Shown: piece after piece, positions 49,597 to 59,450 of the stretch
How positions within the stretch are numbered: position 1 is the stretch's first letter
Layout: each line of letters starts with the position of its first letter
Assembly: GCA_046329575.1 (NCBI GenBank)
Contig: JAXLUJ010000010.1
Span: 62,001 to 126,000 of the forward strand
Source of the DNA: UBA1941 sp046329575
GTDB taxonomy: Bacteria > Bacteroidota > Bacteroidia > Chitinophagales > LD1
DNA: 64,000 nt
Direction of reading: 5' to 3'
The notes under the pieces: model-generated
Seen by the model: the letters and a program-made list of their open reading frames with translations, nothing else
Database searches by the model: none
What the model was told of the DNA's origin: nothing
Made by a program: the position numbers and the translations under genes

Positions 49597-50886
49597 TCAA
49601 AATTTTGCCATAGCGCGTAAATACACTGAAGATCCCGGATAATACATCGGAACGAGATCACCAATAAGATTGGTAGTACCCAACGCCACATCTACCCACT
49701 TACTCTTTTTCGCAACTTCAAAGCCAATATTGAAGTTGGAGTAACCTCCGTACCCCGCTGATGTAGAAATCAGCCACTTTTTTTGCAAAATAAAATTAAG
49801 CTTCACATAACCATAAGCGTAGTATTTGTAGATGTTACGGGTATTAATTCCCAGATTAACTACCATTGCATTATTGTTTTTAAGTGCCACGGGCTTGGAA
49901 TAAACCAATTGTAATTGGAAGGGAAGCAGGATGCTATAGCCGCTATGTGAGGTGCGCGGTAAGAAATTTTTTAGCAACGAATCCACACTCAAACCCTGGC
50001 CAATCTTCGTAATGTCATCAATCACCAAACCCTCAAAACGGATAGCGCTGTCGCCACGGTACGAAGTGGGGGATTTTTGCCAATAAATGAATCCGATATC
50101 GTTGGCATCAAAGCTCCATTGCCCACGTTCCGTTTTATATTGAATGTGCACATCACCGGAAAATCCATAACCATTTCCATCAAAATAATGAGAAGCCCCG
50201 GTATTGGATTGGCGGAACTCATATTGGTATGTTGCATCAAGATATTCTCCCTGAGGAGCGGTGTACAACGAAGCCTTATTGGTTCTAAGCTGCTGATTAC
50301 TGAATCCTTGCAAAAAGCTGAAATTAACTCCTAAATTCCAATTGCTTACTGTACCTGAAAGCCCCACAGCATATTGATTGTACATCAAATTCTGAAAATG
50401 AGTCTGAGAAAGATCAACCGTTTTATCTTCAAAATACTTATTTCCGCCAAACACCAGCCGGAAAGCATCGCGTCCTGCATTTAACTGCCGCATATTGCGA
50501 TGGTAATAGCTTGCGTAAATCGATAGTTTTTGTTTTTTAAAAAAGTGACGATAAGCCAAACCGGTTTTCAATTCATCTTCATATAATATTCTGTCGCCTG
50601 CAAATTGCAGCACACGATTTTTCATGGCAGGAGAGATGTTGTTTTTCGAAAGAAAGGCCCCGGCGAACACTGTATTTATACTATTTGAATTCTGATGAAA
50701 ATCCAGATCAAGTTGAACAGTGTTTGCTGAGGTATCGGCAATAGAAAGCAACGGTTGCAGGCTTTGAGCGTAATTGGCCGACCAGTTTTTAACGGGCTGT
50801 TTGCCGCAAACCGAGCAGGTGTCCTGCGATTGGCCCAGGAGATGGAATAGCAGAAAAGGGATTACCAATAGAATGCTACGCATCAA
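49597..50886 (-). CDS. Predicted outer-membrane beta-barrel protein (DUF5723-like)
   Basis: The 429-residue protein has a signal peptide (RSILLVIPFLLFHLLGQSQ) and a beta-barrel pattern of alternating aromatic residues through to a C-terminal strand ending YLRAMAKF. The arrangement resembles the DUF5723 barrel family of Bacteroidota; this is a family-level guess. Three cysteine-containing residues (DTCSVCGK) lie just after the signal cleavage site. The start overlaps the stop of the upstream giant lipoprotein by four bases, so the two are translationally coupled. Confidence 0.78.
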   Translation of the reverse strand: MMRSILLVIPFLLFHLLGQSQDTCSVCGKQPVKNWSANYAQSLQPLLSIADTSANTVQLDLDFHQNSNSINTVFAGAFLSKNNISPAMKNRVLQFAGDRILYEDELKTGLAYRHFFKKQKLSIYASYYHRNMRQLNAGRDAFRLVFGGNKYFEDKTVDLSQTHFQNLMYNQYAVGLSGTVSNWNLGVNFSFLQGFSNQQLRTNKASLYTAPQGEYLDATYQYEFRQSNTGASHYFDGNGYGFSGDVHIQYKTERGQWSFDANDIGFIYWQKSPTSYRGDSAIRFEGLVIDDITKIGQGLSVDSLLKNFLPRTSHSGYSILLPFQLQLVYSKPVALKNNNAMVVNLGINTRNIYKYYAYGYVKLNFILQKKWLISTSAGYGGYSNFNIGFEVAKKSKWVDVALGTTNLIGDLVPMYYPGSSVYLRAMAKF

Positions 50887-53003
50887 AATTTCACTTTGTA
50901 TTTAAAATCAGCGGTCAGTTTTGCCTCAATCGTGTAATCGTTGAATATTTTTACGAATCCTCCATTACAACCCGGTTTCGAATTCGTGTTGAACACCACT
51001 TCGATCACCGCATGCTTCGCATTTCTCAAACGGTCGATCACCGGCGTTCCGGCGGGTATGTCCAGCACACTTTTGCTAAAACTTTCCACTTTGCAACTGG
51101 GTCCTAATGTGGCACCCGGCAGAATACCATTTTTGATGAGCGTGTCCACGCTATTCCAAGCCGAATCGTAGGCAATTAAAACAATGGTACTATTTATCGG
51201 AAATTTATTGTACGTAATCAGGTGTAAAACGCCTTCGCTGATGTTATTGATCTCATTTGGCGTATTTCCAATACTGAAATCAAACGAATCGCGTAAGGTT
51301 AATTGATTAGCCATTAACGAAAGGGGGACGTTTAAGTCGAGATTCACTTTGAGGTGACTGTCGAGATAGGCAAAGTCATCGTAAGTGCCGTGGTTCCCTG
51401 TAGGATTGGTTCGCACTTCTACATCATAAGCAATTTGGTTGGGCAAATTGGAAATAAAAGCGTTGATGTTGGAACTGGAACTATTCAGCCCGAATGAATT
51501 GAACGCCGGAGTAAGCGGGAAGTCGGTAGCGCGGTCTATTTTTAATGCTGTGCCAATGATTGGACTAGAAGAATTATCAGTAAGGGTAACATTGTTCCCA
51601 TTCACGTTTACGCCTGTCAGCGTTTTTACTTTCACGGTGCCATCAATGCCCAAACCATTTTCAATCGATAAGCTAAGGTTTACTTTTTCAAACTGAAGTG
51701 AATTTGGAGGACTGTTTCCAAATAAGTTAATAAACTGGAATGGCGATGTTCCGGCAAACTTAATCGTGTCGCGCCCGCCATAACCTTTTATGTATCTGGG
51801 TTTGATATTTCGTATGCGGAAATCGAAATGCAAACTATCATCGCTGGTGATATGCCGAAGTACATTGCTGGAATCTACGTGGGCTATGATCACCTGTGTA
51901 TAGGTATTGAATTTATTTCCTGCCGATCCGGTGAGGTTGATGGAATGATCCTTCAATGAAAAGGAGCGTTGTATAAAAGAAGGATTACCGGGCGAAGCTG
52001 GTGGAACAATGGAAGAAACCTGAACCGGTTTTCCGTATCGATCATAGGCTCCTTTCAAAATATAAGTGATGCGCAACTGTTCTTGTATCGAACTGCTGAT
52101 GTAAACGTCTAAATCGCCATCTTCACAATCGATATAAGTGAATTTTCGTTCACCTAAATTTTGAGTTACTTCCTGATCAACTGATACCAGGTCTTGCGAT
52201 GGAAACTTGGCTATAGCATCTTTTGCGCGCAAACCGAACAACTTTCCGGCTACCCGAATATAGTTGTTGGTATCAATCAACACTGCACCTCCGTTGCTAC
52301 CCGGAGAACTGAAATTGATAACCTTAAACTGCAACGAACTTTCCACGGTTTTTCCTGCCAGATTGTAGAGGCGATAGGCATTTGAAAAGGCATTGATATG
52401 GGGAATAACGTCAGAAAGGATTAAGCTGCCGGATGTATTTCTGATCTCGAATTGCAGATTGTCAACTGCAATTGGAAGCGAATCGATGAAATAGATTTCT
52501 AAAAATCCCGAAGCAACAGTAACCGACTGGAAGTACTGCGAAGCATCAAAACTGAATGGTGGCGCCGGAATTCCGGAGATGGCCGGAATTACCTTGTACT
52601 GTCCGTTATTGTTCAGAATATAATTTCCAAAAAATTGTTGCGTGGCATCCGTACTCGCTTTCATGGTGTTGGCGATGCTGCCTAGCGTAACGGGATAGGA
52701 TATGGAACTTACCGGCAAACGAAGTGAATCGACCGTAAATTTTTGACCGATGAAGGTATCGTTGATATGGAAATACTGATCAGCCAGATTCAATTCATAA
52801 ACCGTATTGCGATAGGAGAGGGTTAAACTATTATCAGTGGCTGTTTTTATTAGGGAATCCTTAACCAGCTTCTGAATAGAAAGAGTGGTTTTTCCTAATG
52901 GGGTCACCAGATCGGTGTCCCAATTGGTCTTATCTTCCTTACGGCAGGATCCCAGTGCGAAAAGAACGCCTAACCATAAAACGAACCATGTATTTCTTCT
53001 CAT
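50883..53003 (-). CDS. Large hypothetical lipoprotein
   Basis: The protein of about 706 residues has a lipoprotein signal (MRRNTWFVLWLGVLFALGSCRKE) and a long mature region rich in beta strands and in Asn/Ser/Thr, with no motif I recognise. Repeated strand patterns such as SLRLPVSSISYPV, LKIDRATDFPLTPAF and VNLDLNVPLSLMANQLTLRDSFDF suggest stacked Ig-like or beta-sandwich domains. It lies between a TonB-dependent receptor and a barrel protein and is coupled to the latter, so it is probably a surface or periplasmic partner of the receptor. ATG 53003 is chosen because the upstream in-frame start at 53036 would precede the signal peptide. Confidence 0.8.
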   Translation of the reverse strand: MRRNTWFVLWLGVLFALGSCRKEDKTNWDTDLVTPLGKTTLSIQKLVKDSLIKTATDNSLTLSYRNTVYELNLADQYFHINDTFIGQKFTVDSLRLPVSSISYPVTLGSIANTMKASTDATQQFFGNYILNNNGQYKVIPAISGIPAPPFSFDASQYFQSVTVASGFLEIYFIDSLPIAVDNLQFEIRNTSGSLILSDVIPHINAFSNAYRLYNLAGKTVESSLQFKVINFSSPGSNGGAVLIDTNNYIRVAGKLFGLRAKDAIAKFPSQDLVSVDQEVTQNLGERKFTYIDCEDGDLDVYISSSIQEQLRITYILKGAYDRYGKPVQVSSIVPPASPGNPSFIQRSFSLKDHSINLTGSAGNKFNTYTQVIIAHVDSSNVLRHITSDDSLHFDFRIRNIKPRYIKGYGGRDTIKFAGTSPFQFINLFGNSPPNSLQFEKVNLSLSIENGLGIDGTVKVKTLTGVNVNGNNVTLTDNSSSPIIGTALKIDRATDFPLTPAFNSFGLNSSSSNINAFISNLPNQIAYDVEVRTNPTGNHGTYDDFAYLDSHLKVNLDLNVPLSLMANQLTLRDSFDFSIGNTPNEINNISEGVLHLITYNKFPINSTIVLIAYDSAWNSVDTLIKNGILPGATLGPSCKVESFSKSVLDIPAGTPVIDRLRNAKHAVIEVVFNTNSKPGCNGGFVKIFNDYTIEAKLTADFKYKVKF

Positions 53004-53055
53004 ATAAAAATCGCAAAACAATATCGTTCGAATCAAATGGTGTGGTTATAGTTCC

Positions 53056-55599
53056 TTAGAAATTAAAGACCAATTTAGCATTTACACGGCGTTGCGGCAA
53101 ATAATTCGGCACGCTGTACGACTGATTGAGGTAATCTTTGATCCATAAATAGGAAACCGTGTTGTTGATGCCGAAAACGTTCAATACATCCAGGCTGAAC
53201 CAAACCGATTTGATGCCTTGCCCCACTTTGGTTTTTTTCTTATCCCATTTGGGATTCCAGAGTTGAGCCGCAAAGCCCAAATCCACTCTTCTGTAAAACG
53301 GCAGCCGGCGGCTATCGCTGAAACTGGCATCCGTAGGGCCTTTTACGGGAATTCCTGAACCGAAAACTAAATTGATATTAAGCTTCAGAAAAGGCCATTT
53401 GGGGATATAGTCTTGAAAGAAAAGATTGAAAGTGACCCATTGATCAGTTGGCCGCGGCACATAACCGACAGCCTGTGTAACGGTATCTACAGCTTTGCCA
53501 TTGGTGTTATAAATACTGCGATTGCCTGCTGAATCTACATAGTACTTCTGCATATCGCCGTCTATGTCATTAATGGTTCGTAACAACCCCAGTGAAATCC
53601 ACGATTCCGCGCCTTCGGCCAGCTCACCACCCAAACGAAAGTCGGCGCCAAATGCATGACCATGCGCCATGTTTCTTCCATAATAACGAATTAACGTATT
53701 GTCAAACTCATACGGAACAATGTCCCACAAATATTTGTAATACACCTCCGTTACAAATTGAAAAGGCCGGCGCCAGGCCTTGAAAGTATAGTTTAATCCG
53801 GCAACAGCATGAACCGACTTTTGGGCTCTGAGACCGGTATTTACATGGCCATTTAAATCGCGCATTTCGCGGTAAAATGGCGGTTGATAATACATTCCTG
53901 CCGAAAGATTTACAATGAGGTCGCGCCTGGCTGAAGGTTTAACCGAAAACTGTATCCTTGGAGTTATAACCGGCTCTTTGTTCACATCCCAATACTGAAA
54001 TCGAACGCCATAAGTTAAGTTGTACTTCGAAGAATCGCCAAATCTCCAGGAATCTTGGATATAAGCCGATATGCGGTTCGAAGACAATTGAAATCGCGTT
54101 TTTAGCGAGCGGCTTAAGTTGACTTCCGAAAAGTTATTCAACGGCACACTATCGCCGTAAAAGTTCTTTTGGCCGGTGCTGGTAAACGGAAGAGAATAGC
54201 CCGCAGAGTCCAGCATATCCCATTCCGACAACTTATCGCTCAGTATTTCATGTTTGTAATCAACGCCCCATTGAAGTTGATGGCCTTTCTTTAACCAACT
54301 TCCGCGAAAAGCAGCCAGATAAATATCGGTGAACAAAGTATTACGCCCCCAATTCTGTAAACCGCCAATGCCACGATATTGCTTTACTTTACCATAATCC
54401 GATTTGCTTTGATCGGTCTCTACATCGCCAATGCGATAGTCGGCTAGAATGTCGAACGTTTCCTTCTCAGAATTATTATAAGCTGACCCCAGCAATTTTA
54501 ACTGGAGATTTTCTTTTGGTGTGAATACCAGCGAAAGGCCATTCATGATGGCGAGGTAGTTGTCAATTTCCTGACCTTCAAACGCCATCTCCAGTTGCTT
54601 TACATCCGTAATGGTTCCAAACTTGGTGGTCCTTGTATCGGGCCGGAACACAAATTGGTTTCGCGCCACATTACTGATCAATTCCACCCGCCATTTTTCA
54701 TTCACTTGAAAAGAAGCAAACAACTGCGCATCAATAAAATTGGGCGAATATTCACCTTGCGTTTCTAAACTTTTCAGAATGTATTGGCTCGTTTTTTGAC
54801 GAACGCCAAGAAGAAAAGTGAACCGTTTATCTTTGGAACATCCTTCTAAATGTCCTGCAAAACCAAGCAAGCTGGCTGAAATTGATCCGCCCCATTGCTT
54901 CGGTCGCTTATAGGTTACATCCAAAACGGAAGAAAGCTTATCGCCATAACGCGCCTGAAATCCTCCGCTCGAAAATTTAATAGTACTTACCAGATTCGGA
55001 TTCGCAAATGATAGCCCTTCCTGCTGACCACTGCGTATCAAAAAAGGCCGGTAGATTTCGAAATCATTTACATAAACCAAATTCTCATCATAGTTACCGC
55101 CTCGAACCGAATAATTGCTGCTTAACTCGTTCGATTTGTTGATGCCCAAAGCTTGGGAAACCAGATAGGCCTCAATGCCGCCGCCACCTGCATCAGGCAG
55201 CAAAATGTCTCGAACTTTGATTTCACTTAAACTGGCTTGCCGCCTTGCTGATTGATCTTTTACTTCAACTTCGCGCAATTCAGTTACGGGTGCTTCCACC
55301 TGAAAGCTGATTTGCAGTGTTTCATTCTTTTTTAAAGAAATGGTTTTAGAATAGAGTTGTTTGGTGAGATAGGAATAAATGATGGTCACTTGCTTTCCTG
55401 CTGGAATGGGCATACTGTAAAACCCCACATCATTGGTGGTAGTGCTAAAGTTCTGATCTTCCTTTACTACTACGTTAACTAACTCAATAGGCTTACCGTT
55501 CAAGTCTTTCACGGCACCGTTAATAAAAGCTTTGTCTTGCCCCAAAGCCATACCCACCCACAAAAGGAAAAGAAAAAGTCCCAACCACTTTCTAGCCAT
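53056..55599 (-). CDS. TonB-dependent receptor with carboxypeptidase-regulatory-like domain
   Basis: The protein of about 847 residues starts MARKWLGLFLFLLWVGMALGQ (signal peptide), has a CarboxypepD_reg-like beta-sandwich (about 22-110: FINGAVKDLNGKPIELVNVVVKED), a plug domain (about 115-230: YSVRGGNYDENLVYVNDFEIYRP, FSSGGFQARYGDKLSSVLDV) and a barrel ending RVNAKLVFNF. The cargo is unknown. ATG 55599 is chosen over the TTG at 55605, and the promoter predicts transcription starting at this ATG. It heads an operon with the giant lipoprotein and the barrel protein; no SusD homologue is present. Confidence 0.92.
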   Translation of the reverse strand: MARKWLGLFLFLLWVGMALGQDKAFINGAVKDLNGKPIELVNVVVKEDQNFSTTTNDVGFYSMPIPAGKQVTIIYSYLTKQLYSKTISLKKNETLQISFQVEAPVTELREVEVKDQSARRQASLSEIKVRDILLPDAGGGGIEAYLVSQALGINKSNELSSNYSVRGGNYDENLVYVNDFEIYRPFLIRSGQQEGLSFANPNLVSTIKFSSGGFQARYGDKLSSVLDVTYKRPKQWGGSISASLLGFAGHLEGCSKDKRFTFLLGVRQKTSQYILKSLETQGEYSPNFIDAQLFASFQVNEKWRVELISNVARNQFVFRPDTRTTKFGTITDVKQLEMAFEGQEIDNYLAIMNGLSLVFTPKENLQLKLLGSAYNNSEKETFDILADYRIGDVETDQSKSDYGKVKQYRGIGGLQNWGRNTLFTDIYLAAFRGSWLKKGHQLQWGVDYKHEILSDKLSEWDMLDSAGYSLPFTSTGQKNFYGDSVPLNNFSEVNLSRSLKTRFQLSSNRISAYIQDSWRFGDSSKYNLTYGVRFQYWDVNKEPVITPRIQFSVKPSARRDLIVNLSAGMYYQPPFYREMRDLNGHVNTGLRAQKSVHAVAGLNYTFKAWRRPFQFVTEVYYKYLWDIVPYEFDNTLIRYYGRNMAHGHAFGADFRLGGELAEGAESWISLGLLRTINDIDGDMQKYYVDSAGNRSIYNTNGKAVDTVTQAVGYVPRPTDQWVTFNLFFQDYIPKWPFLKLNINLVFGSGIPVKGPTDASFSDSRRLPFYRRVDLGFAAQLWNPKWDKKKTKVGQGIKSVWFSLDVLNVFGINNTVSYLWIKDYLNQSYSVPNYLPQRRVNAKLVFNF

Positions 55600-55602
55600 A
55601 TT

Positions 55603-55635
55603 CAAACGTAGGATAAGATGTCGATTTTCTTACAA
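55603..55635 (-). promoter_or_regulatory. Promoter of the receptor operon (predicted leaderless)
   Basis: On the minus strand TTG (55635-55633) is followed after 22 bases by TACGTTTG (55610-55603), an exact -7 match. The start is predicted at about 55599-55600, the A of the ATG, so the mRNA would have no 5' leader. Confidence 0.65.
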
Positions 55636-55670
55636 AAAAACATAGTGAGCAAAACGGCTATTGTTGAAAA

Positions 55671-56948
55671 TTAGTGTGTGCCTTTACTATTCCCTTTTGA
55701 TTTTGGTTGCTTCGGGCCGCCGTACCATTTTTTCTTGGTTTTGTTTTTGTGGGAATTACCTGTTTTGGCCTTAGTTCCTCGATTAGGTAACTGCATCGGT
55801 ATCACGTTTTGTTGAACCGGCATAGGATAGGGGTGAGCTTCATTCACCGGAATCGATTTTCCTATCAGTTTCTGAATATCCTTGAGATAATCCAATTCTT
55901 CCCGATCAACAAACGAGAAGGCCGTTCCGTTAAGTCCGGCCCGGCCAGTTCTGCCAATGCGATGCACATAAGTTTCGGGAATGTTCGGGATTTCGTAATT
56001 GATTACATGCGATAACTCATCCACATCTATGCCTCGGGCAGCAATGTCGGTAGCTACAAGTACACGAGTTTGACCGGTTTTAAAATTAGTTAGCGCCCGT
56101 TGGCGGTGTTGTTGCGATTTGTTACCGTGTATCGCTTCGGCCTTGATACCTGATTTAACCAGGTCTTTCATCACTTTGTCGGCACCGTGCTTGGTGCGCG
56201 TGAAAATTAGTGCCGAGGCAATGCTTTTATCTTTCAAAAGGAAGAGCAGCAGATCGCGCTTATGCTTTTTGTCAACATAAAACAGGTGTTGCTTTACCGT
56301 ATTTGCTGTTGATGAAACCGGCGCTACCTCTACTTTTTGAGCATTATTTAAAATGGTGGAGGAAAGCTTTTGAATTTCCGGAGGCATAGTAGCCGAAAAA
56401 AACAAGGTTTGCCTCTTGGCCGGAATTTTCGCAATAATCTTCTTTACATCATTAATAAAGCCCATGTCAAGCATGCGATCGGCTTCATCCAGAACCAATA
56501 TTTTCAGATGTTGAAGATGAATATATCCTTGCTGCATCAGGTCGAGCAACCGGCCCGGAGTGGCCACCAGTATATCAATGTGCTTTAGGGCTTGTACTTG
56601 AGGAACCTGGGAAACACCGCCGAAGATTGCTGTGCTTTTTAATGGGGTATATCTGCCGTAGGCTTTTAAACTTTCATCGATCTGAATAGCTAATTCGCGG
56701 GTTGGAGTTAATATAAGCGATCGGATAACTCGCTGGCGCTGTGGAACATGTTCTTTGGTTAGCAATTGAAGAATCGGTATAGAAAACGCTGCCGTTTTGC
56801 CGGTTCCGGTTTGCGCACAGCCCAAAAGGTCTTTTTCGTTTAGAACTATTGGAATAGCCTGTTGCTGGATGGGGGTAGGTTGGGTATAACCTTCTTCCTT
56901 TAGTGCTTTTAATATTGGTTCAATAAGGTGAAGCGTTGTAAAACTCAT
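55671..56948 (-). CDS. DEAD-box ATP-dependent RNA helicase (RhlE-like)
   Basis: The protein of about 425 residues has the full DEAD-box set: TPIQQQAIP (Q motif), CAQTGTGKTAAF (I), PTRELA (Ia), LDEADRMLDMGF (II), FSATMPPEI (III), TDIAARGIDV (V) and YVHRIGRTGRAG (VI). The C-terminus is short, Lys/Gly/Asn-rich and basic (GNSHKNKTKKKWYGGPKQPK), as in RhlE proteins, and probably binds RNA. It unwinds RNA duplexes in ribosome assembly or cold adaptation. ATG 56948 (MSFTTLHL) is chosen over 56990. It is divergent from rpe. Confidence 0.95.
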   Translation of the reverse strand: MSFTTLHLIEPILKALKEEGYTQPTPIQQQAIPIVLNEKDLLGCAQTGTGKTAAFSIPILQLLTKEHVPQRQRVIRSLILTPTRELAIQIDESLKAYGRYTPLKSTAIFGGVSQVPQVQALKHIDILVATPGRLLDLMQQGYIHLQHLKILVLDEADRMLDMGFINDVKKIIAKIPAKRQTLFFSATMPPEIQKLSSTILNNAQKVEVAPVSSTANTVKQHLFYVDKKHKRDLLLFLLKDKSIASALIFTRTKHGADKVMKDLVKSGIKAEAIHGNKSQQHRQRALTNFKTGQTRVLVATDIAARGIDVDELSHVINYEIPNIPETYVHRIGRTGRAGLNGTAFSFVDREELDYLKDIQKLIGKSIPVNEAHPYPMPVQQNVIPMQLPNRGTKAKTGNSHKNKTKKKWYGGPKQPKSKGNSKGTH

Positions 56949-57021
56949 GGCCGCAAGGTAGCAATAACCTATGGAATCCGTTAATTGCAATGCTTTGCAT
57001 TTCTATTTTTAATTTAGCAAG

Positions 57022-57669
57022 ATGGCTACCATCGTTTCTCCGTCGCTGCTCTCCGCTGATTTTTCGAACCTGGCGGGTTCAATCAACATGTTAAACCAAA
57101 GCAAGGCGGAATGGATTCATATCGACGTAATGGATGGAAATTTCGTACCGAATATTTCATTTGGCTTTCCCATCATCAAAGCGATCAGGCCACTTACAAA
57201 AAAGTTTTTTGATGTACACCTGATGATTGATTCACCGGGGCGTTATTTTCAAGCCTTTAAGGACGCTGGTGCCGATCATCTTACTATTCATTACGAAGGA
57301 AATCTCCATTTGGACTCCCTGATACGCGATATCCAAAAATTGGGCATGTCGGCAGGCGTTGCAGTTAATCCCGCTACGCCGATCGAGGTCATCAAGCCGG
57401 TTTTGCCGATGCTGGACCTGGTGTTGATTATGAGTGTGAACCCCGGTTTCGGGGGGCAGAAATTTATAGCATATGCTGCCGAGAAAGTACAGGAATGCCG
57501 TAAGTTAATTGTTGAAAACCGCTCTGGCGCTAAAATTGAAGTGGACGGAGGAGTTGATTTATCGAATTGCGAAGCATTGAAAATAGCAGGTGCAAACATA
57601 TTAGTAGCCGGAAGTGCTGTGTTTGGAAATCCTGATCCATTAGAAGCTATAGAAAAATTATCTCGCTAA
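57022..57669 (+). CDS. rpe: Ribulose-phosphate 3-epimerase
   Basis: The 215-residue TIM barrel starts ATIVSPSLLSADFSNLAGSI, has IHIDVMDGNFVPNISFG (metal ligands His and Asp), DVHLMIDSPGRYF, the phosphate-binding MSVNPGFGGQKFI and EVDGGVDLSN. It interconverts ribulose 5-phosphate and xylulose 5-phosphate in the pentose phosphate pathway. It is monocistronic, divergent from the helicase by 73 bases and followed by 132 bases to pruA. Confidence 0.97.
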   Translation: MATIVSPSLLSADFSNLAGSINMLNQSKAEWIHIDVMDGNFVPNISFGFPIIKAIRPLTKKFFDVHLMIDSPGRYFQAFKDAGADHLTIHYEGNLHLDSLIRDIQKLGMSAGVAVNPATPIEVIKPVLPMLDLVLIMSVNPGFGGQKFIAYAAEKVQECRKLIVENRSGAKIEVDGGVDLSNCEALKIAGANILVAGSAVFGNPDPLEAIEKLSR

Positions 57670-57751
57670 CGGGTAACATTCCCAATTCCGGTTCGTACAT
57701 CATGCGGAGAAAAAAATAGGCGCAGTTATTCACATCCGCTACAAGTTAGTC

Positions 57752-57783
57752 TTGAAGTTCGAGGGAAATTAAAACTAAGTTTA
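57752..57783 (+). promoter_or_regulatory. Putative promoter of pruA
   Basis: TTG (57752-57754) is followed after 21 bases by TAAGTTTA (57776-57783), one mismatch from TAnnTTTG. The predicted start near 57786 leaves a leader of about 15 bases before the ATG at 57802. Confidence 0.5.
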
Positions 57784-57801
57784 CCGGATAGATTAAAACT
57801 T

Positions 57802-59424
57802 ATGTCAACCGGATTTTTCAACGTACCAGTACCACAAAATGAACCTGTAAAAAGTTATGCGCCTAATTCCAGCGAGCGTAAAGAATTGCAGGAAAAGTTA
57901 GCCCAAATGCGCGCTGAAGTGCGCGACATTCCCATGTTTATTGGATCGCAGCAAGTTCGTGACGGAAAAAAAATGGAATTACATCCGCCACACGATCATA
58001 AACATCTGCTGGGCTATTATTACAAAAGCGAAAAGCAACACGTTTTCATGGCAATTGAGGCAGCTCTTGCGGCTCGGGAGCAATGGCAATCGTTAAGTTG
58101 GGAACATCGGGCGTCGATCTTTTTAAAAGCTGCCGATCTTATAGCCGGGCCATATCGCGCTGAACTGAATGCGGCCACGATGTTGGGCCAGTCAAAAAAT
58201 GCGTTTCAGGCGGAAATTGATTCAGCTTGCGAAATCATCGATTTTTTGCGGTTCAATGTGAAGTTCATGACCGAAATTTATGCGATTCAACCAGACAGTA
58301 ATCCCGGCATGTGGAACAGGTTGGAATGGCGGCCGCTAGAGGGCTTTGTTTACGCACTCACACCTTTTAACTTCACTGCAATTGCCGGAAATTTGCCTTC
58401 AAGTTGTGCCATGATGGGCAATGTAGTGGTTTGGAAGCCAAGTAATACCCAAATTTATGCAGCTTATGTACTTATGAAAATTTTCCGTCTGGCCGGAGTG
58501 CCGGATGGGGTGATTAACCTCATCTATCCGAGTGGTCCGGATGCCGCAGAAGTAATTTTCAGCCATCGTGATTTTGCTGGAATTCACTTTACCGGAAGTA
58601 CCGGAGTGTTTCAGGATATATGGAAGGCAATTGGTGCCAATATTGATCGATATAAAAGCTATCCGCGTATTGTGGGTGAAACCGGCGGGAAGGATTTTGT
58701 AGTAATGCACCCATCTGCCGATGCAAAAGAAGTGAGTGTAGCACTCGCACGTGGCGCTTTTGAATATCAGGGGCAGAAGTGTTCAGCCGCTTCGCGCGCC
58801 TATATTCCTGCGAGCCGCTGGAATGAAGTAAAGGATTTTTTAACTCAGGATCTGAAGTCGATGAAGATCGGCCCGGTGGAAGATTTCGGCAATTTTGTAA
58901 ATGCAGTTATCGACGAAAAAAGTTTCGATAAACTTTCAGCGGCAATTGATCAGGCTAAAAAGGATGGGATGGAAATAGTTGCAGGTGGAGGCTACGATAA
59001 ATCTAAGGGATACTTTATTGAACCTACTGTAATTCGAGCTTCCCGTCCGGATTATTTTTCAATGTGCGAAGAATTGTTTGGACCGGTGCTAACCGTTTAT
59101 GTGTATGAGGATAATGATTTTGATGAGATGCTGGATATTGTAGATCAGACATCGATCTACGCACTCACCGGCGCGATCTTCTCAAACGACCGCTACGCCT
59201 GTGAAAGGGCCACGAAAAAGCTGGTTAACGCAGCCGGCAATTTTTACATAAATGATAAACCTACAGGGGCGGTAGTGGGGCAGCAGCCCTTCGGCGGGGC
59301 GCGTGGTTCCGGTACGAACGACAAAGCTGGAAGTATGATTAATTTATTGCGCTGGGTGCAGCCCAGAACCATTAAGGAAACCTTCGTTCCGCCTATAGAT
59401 TACCGTTACCCTTTCCTCAGTTGA
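57802..59424 (+). CDS. pruA: 1-pyrroline-5-carboxylate dehydrogenase
   Basis: The 540-residue aldehyde dehydrogenase has the active-site Glu293 in VGETGGKDFVV and Cys327 in YQGQKCSAASRAY, the ALTPFNFTAIAGNLPS segment and the C-terminal QQPFGGARGSGTNDKAG, all diagnostic for P5C dehydrogenase. It oxidises glutamate semialdehyde to glutamate in proline catabolism. The proline dehydrogenase domain is absent, as expected for a stand-alone enzyme. It lies downstream of a putative promoter and 26 bases before a lipoprotein gene that may be co-transcribed. Confidence 0.96.
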   Translation: MSTGFFNVPVPQNEPVKSYAPNSSERKELQEKLAQMRAEVRDIPMFIGSQQVRDGKKMELHPPHDHKHLLGYYYKSEKQHVFMAIEAALAAREQWQSLSWEHRASIFLKAADLIAGPYRAELNAATMLGQSKNAFQAEIDSACEIIDFLRFNVKFMTEIYAIQPDSNPGMWNRLEWRPLEGFVYALTPFNFTAIAGNLPSSCAMMGNVVVWKPSNTQIYAAYVLMKIFRLAGVPDGVINLIYPSGPDAAEVIFSHRDFAGIHFTGSTGVFQDIWKAIGANIDRYKSYPRIVGETGGKDFVVMHPSADAKEVSVALARGAFEYQGQKCSAASRAYIPASRWNEVKDFLTQDLKSMKIGPVEDFGNFVNAVIDEKSFDKLSAAIDQAKKDGMEIVAGGGYDKSKGYFIEPTVIRASRPDYFSMCEELFGPVLTVYVYEDNDFDEMLDIVDQTSIYALTGAIFSNDRYACERATKKLVNAAGNFYINDKPTGAVVGQQPFGGARGSGTNDKAGSMINLLRWVQPRTIKETFVPPIDYRYPFLS

Positions 59425-59450
59425 TTTTATAACTAAAACCATAAAATGTC

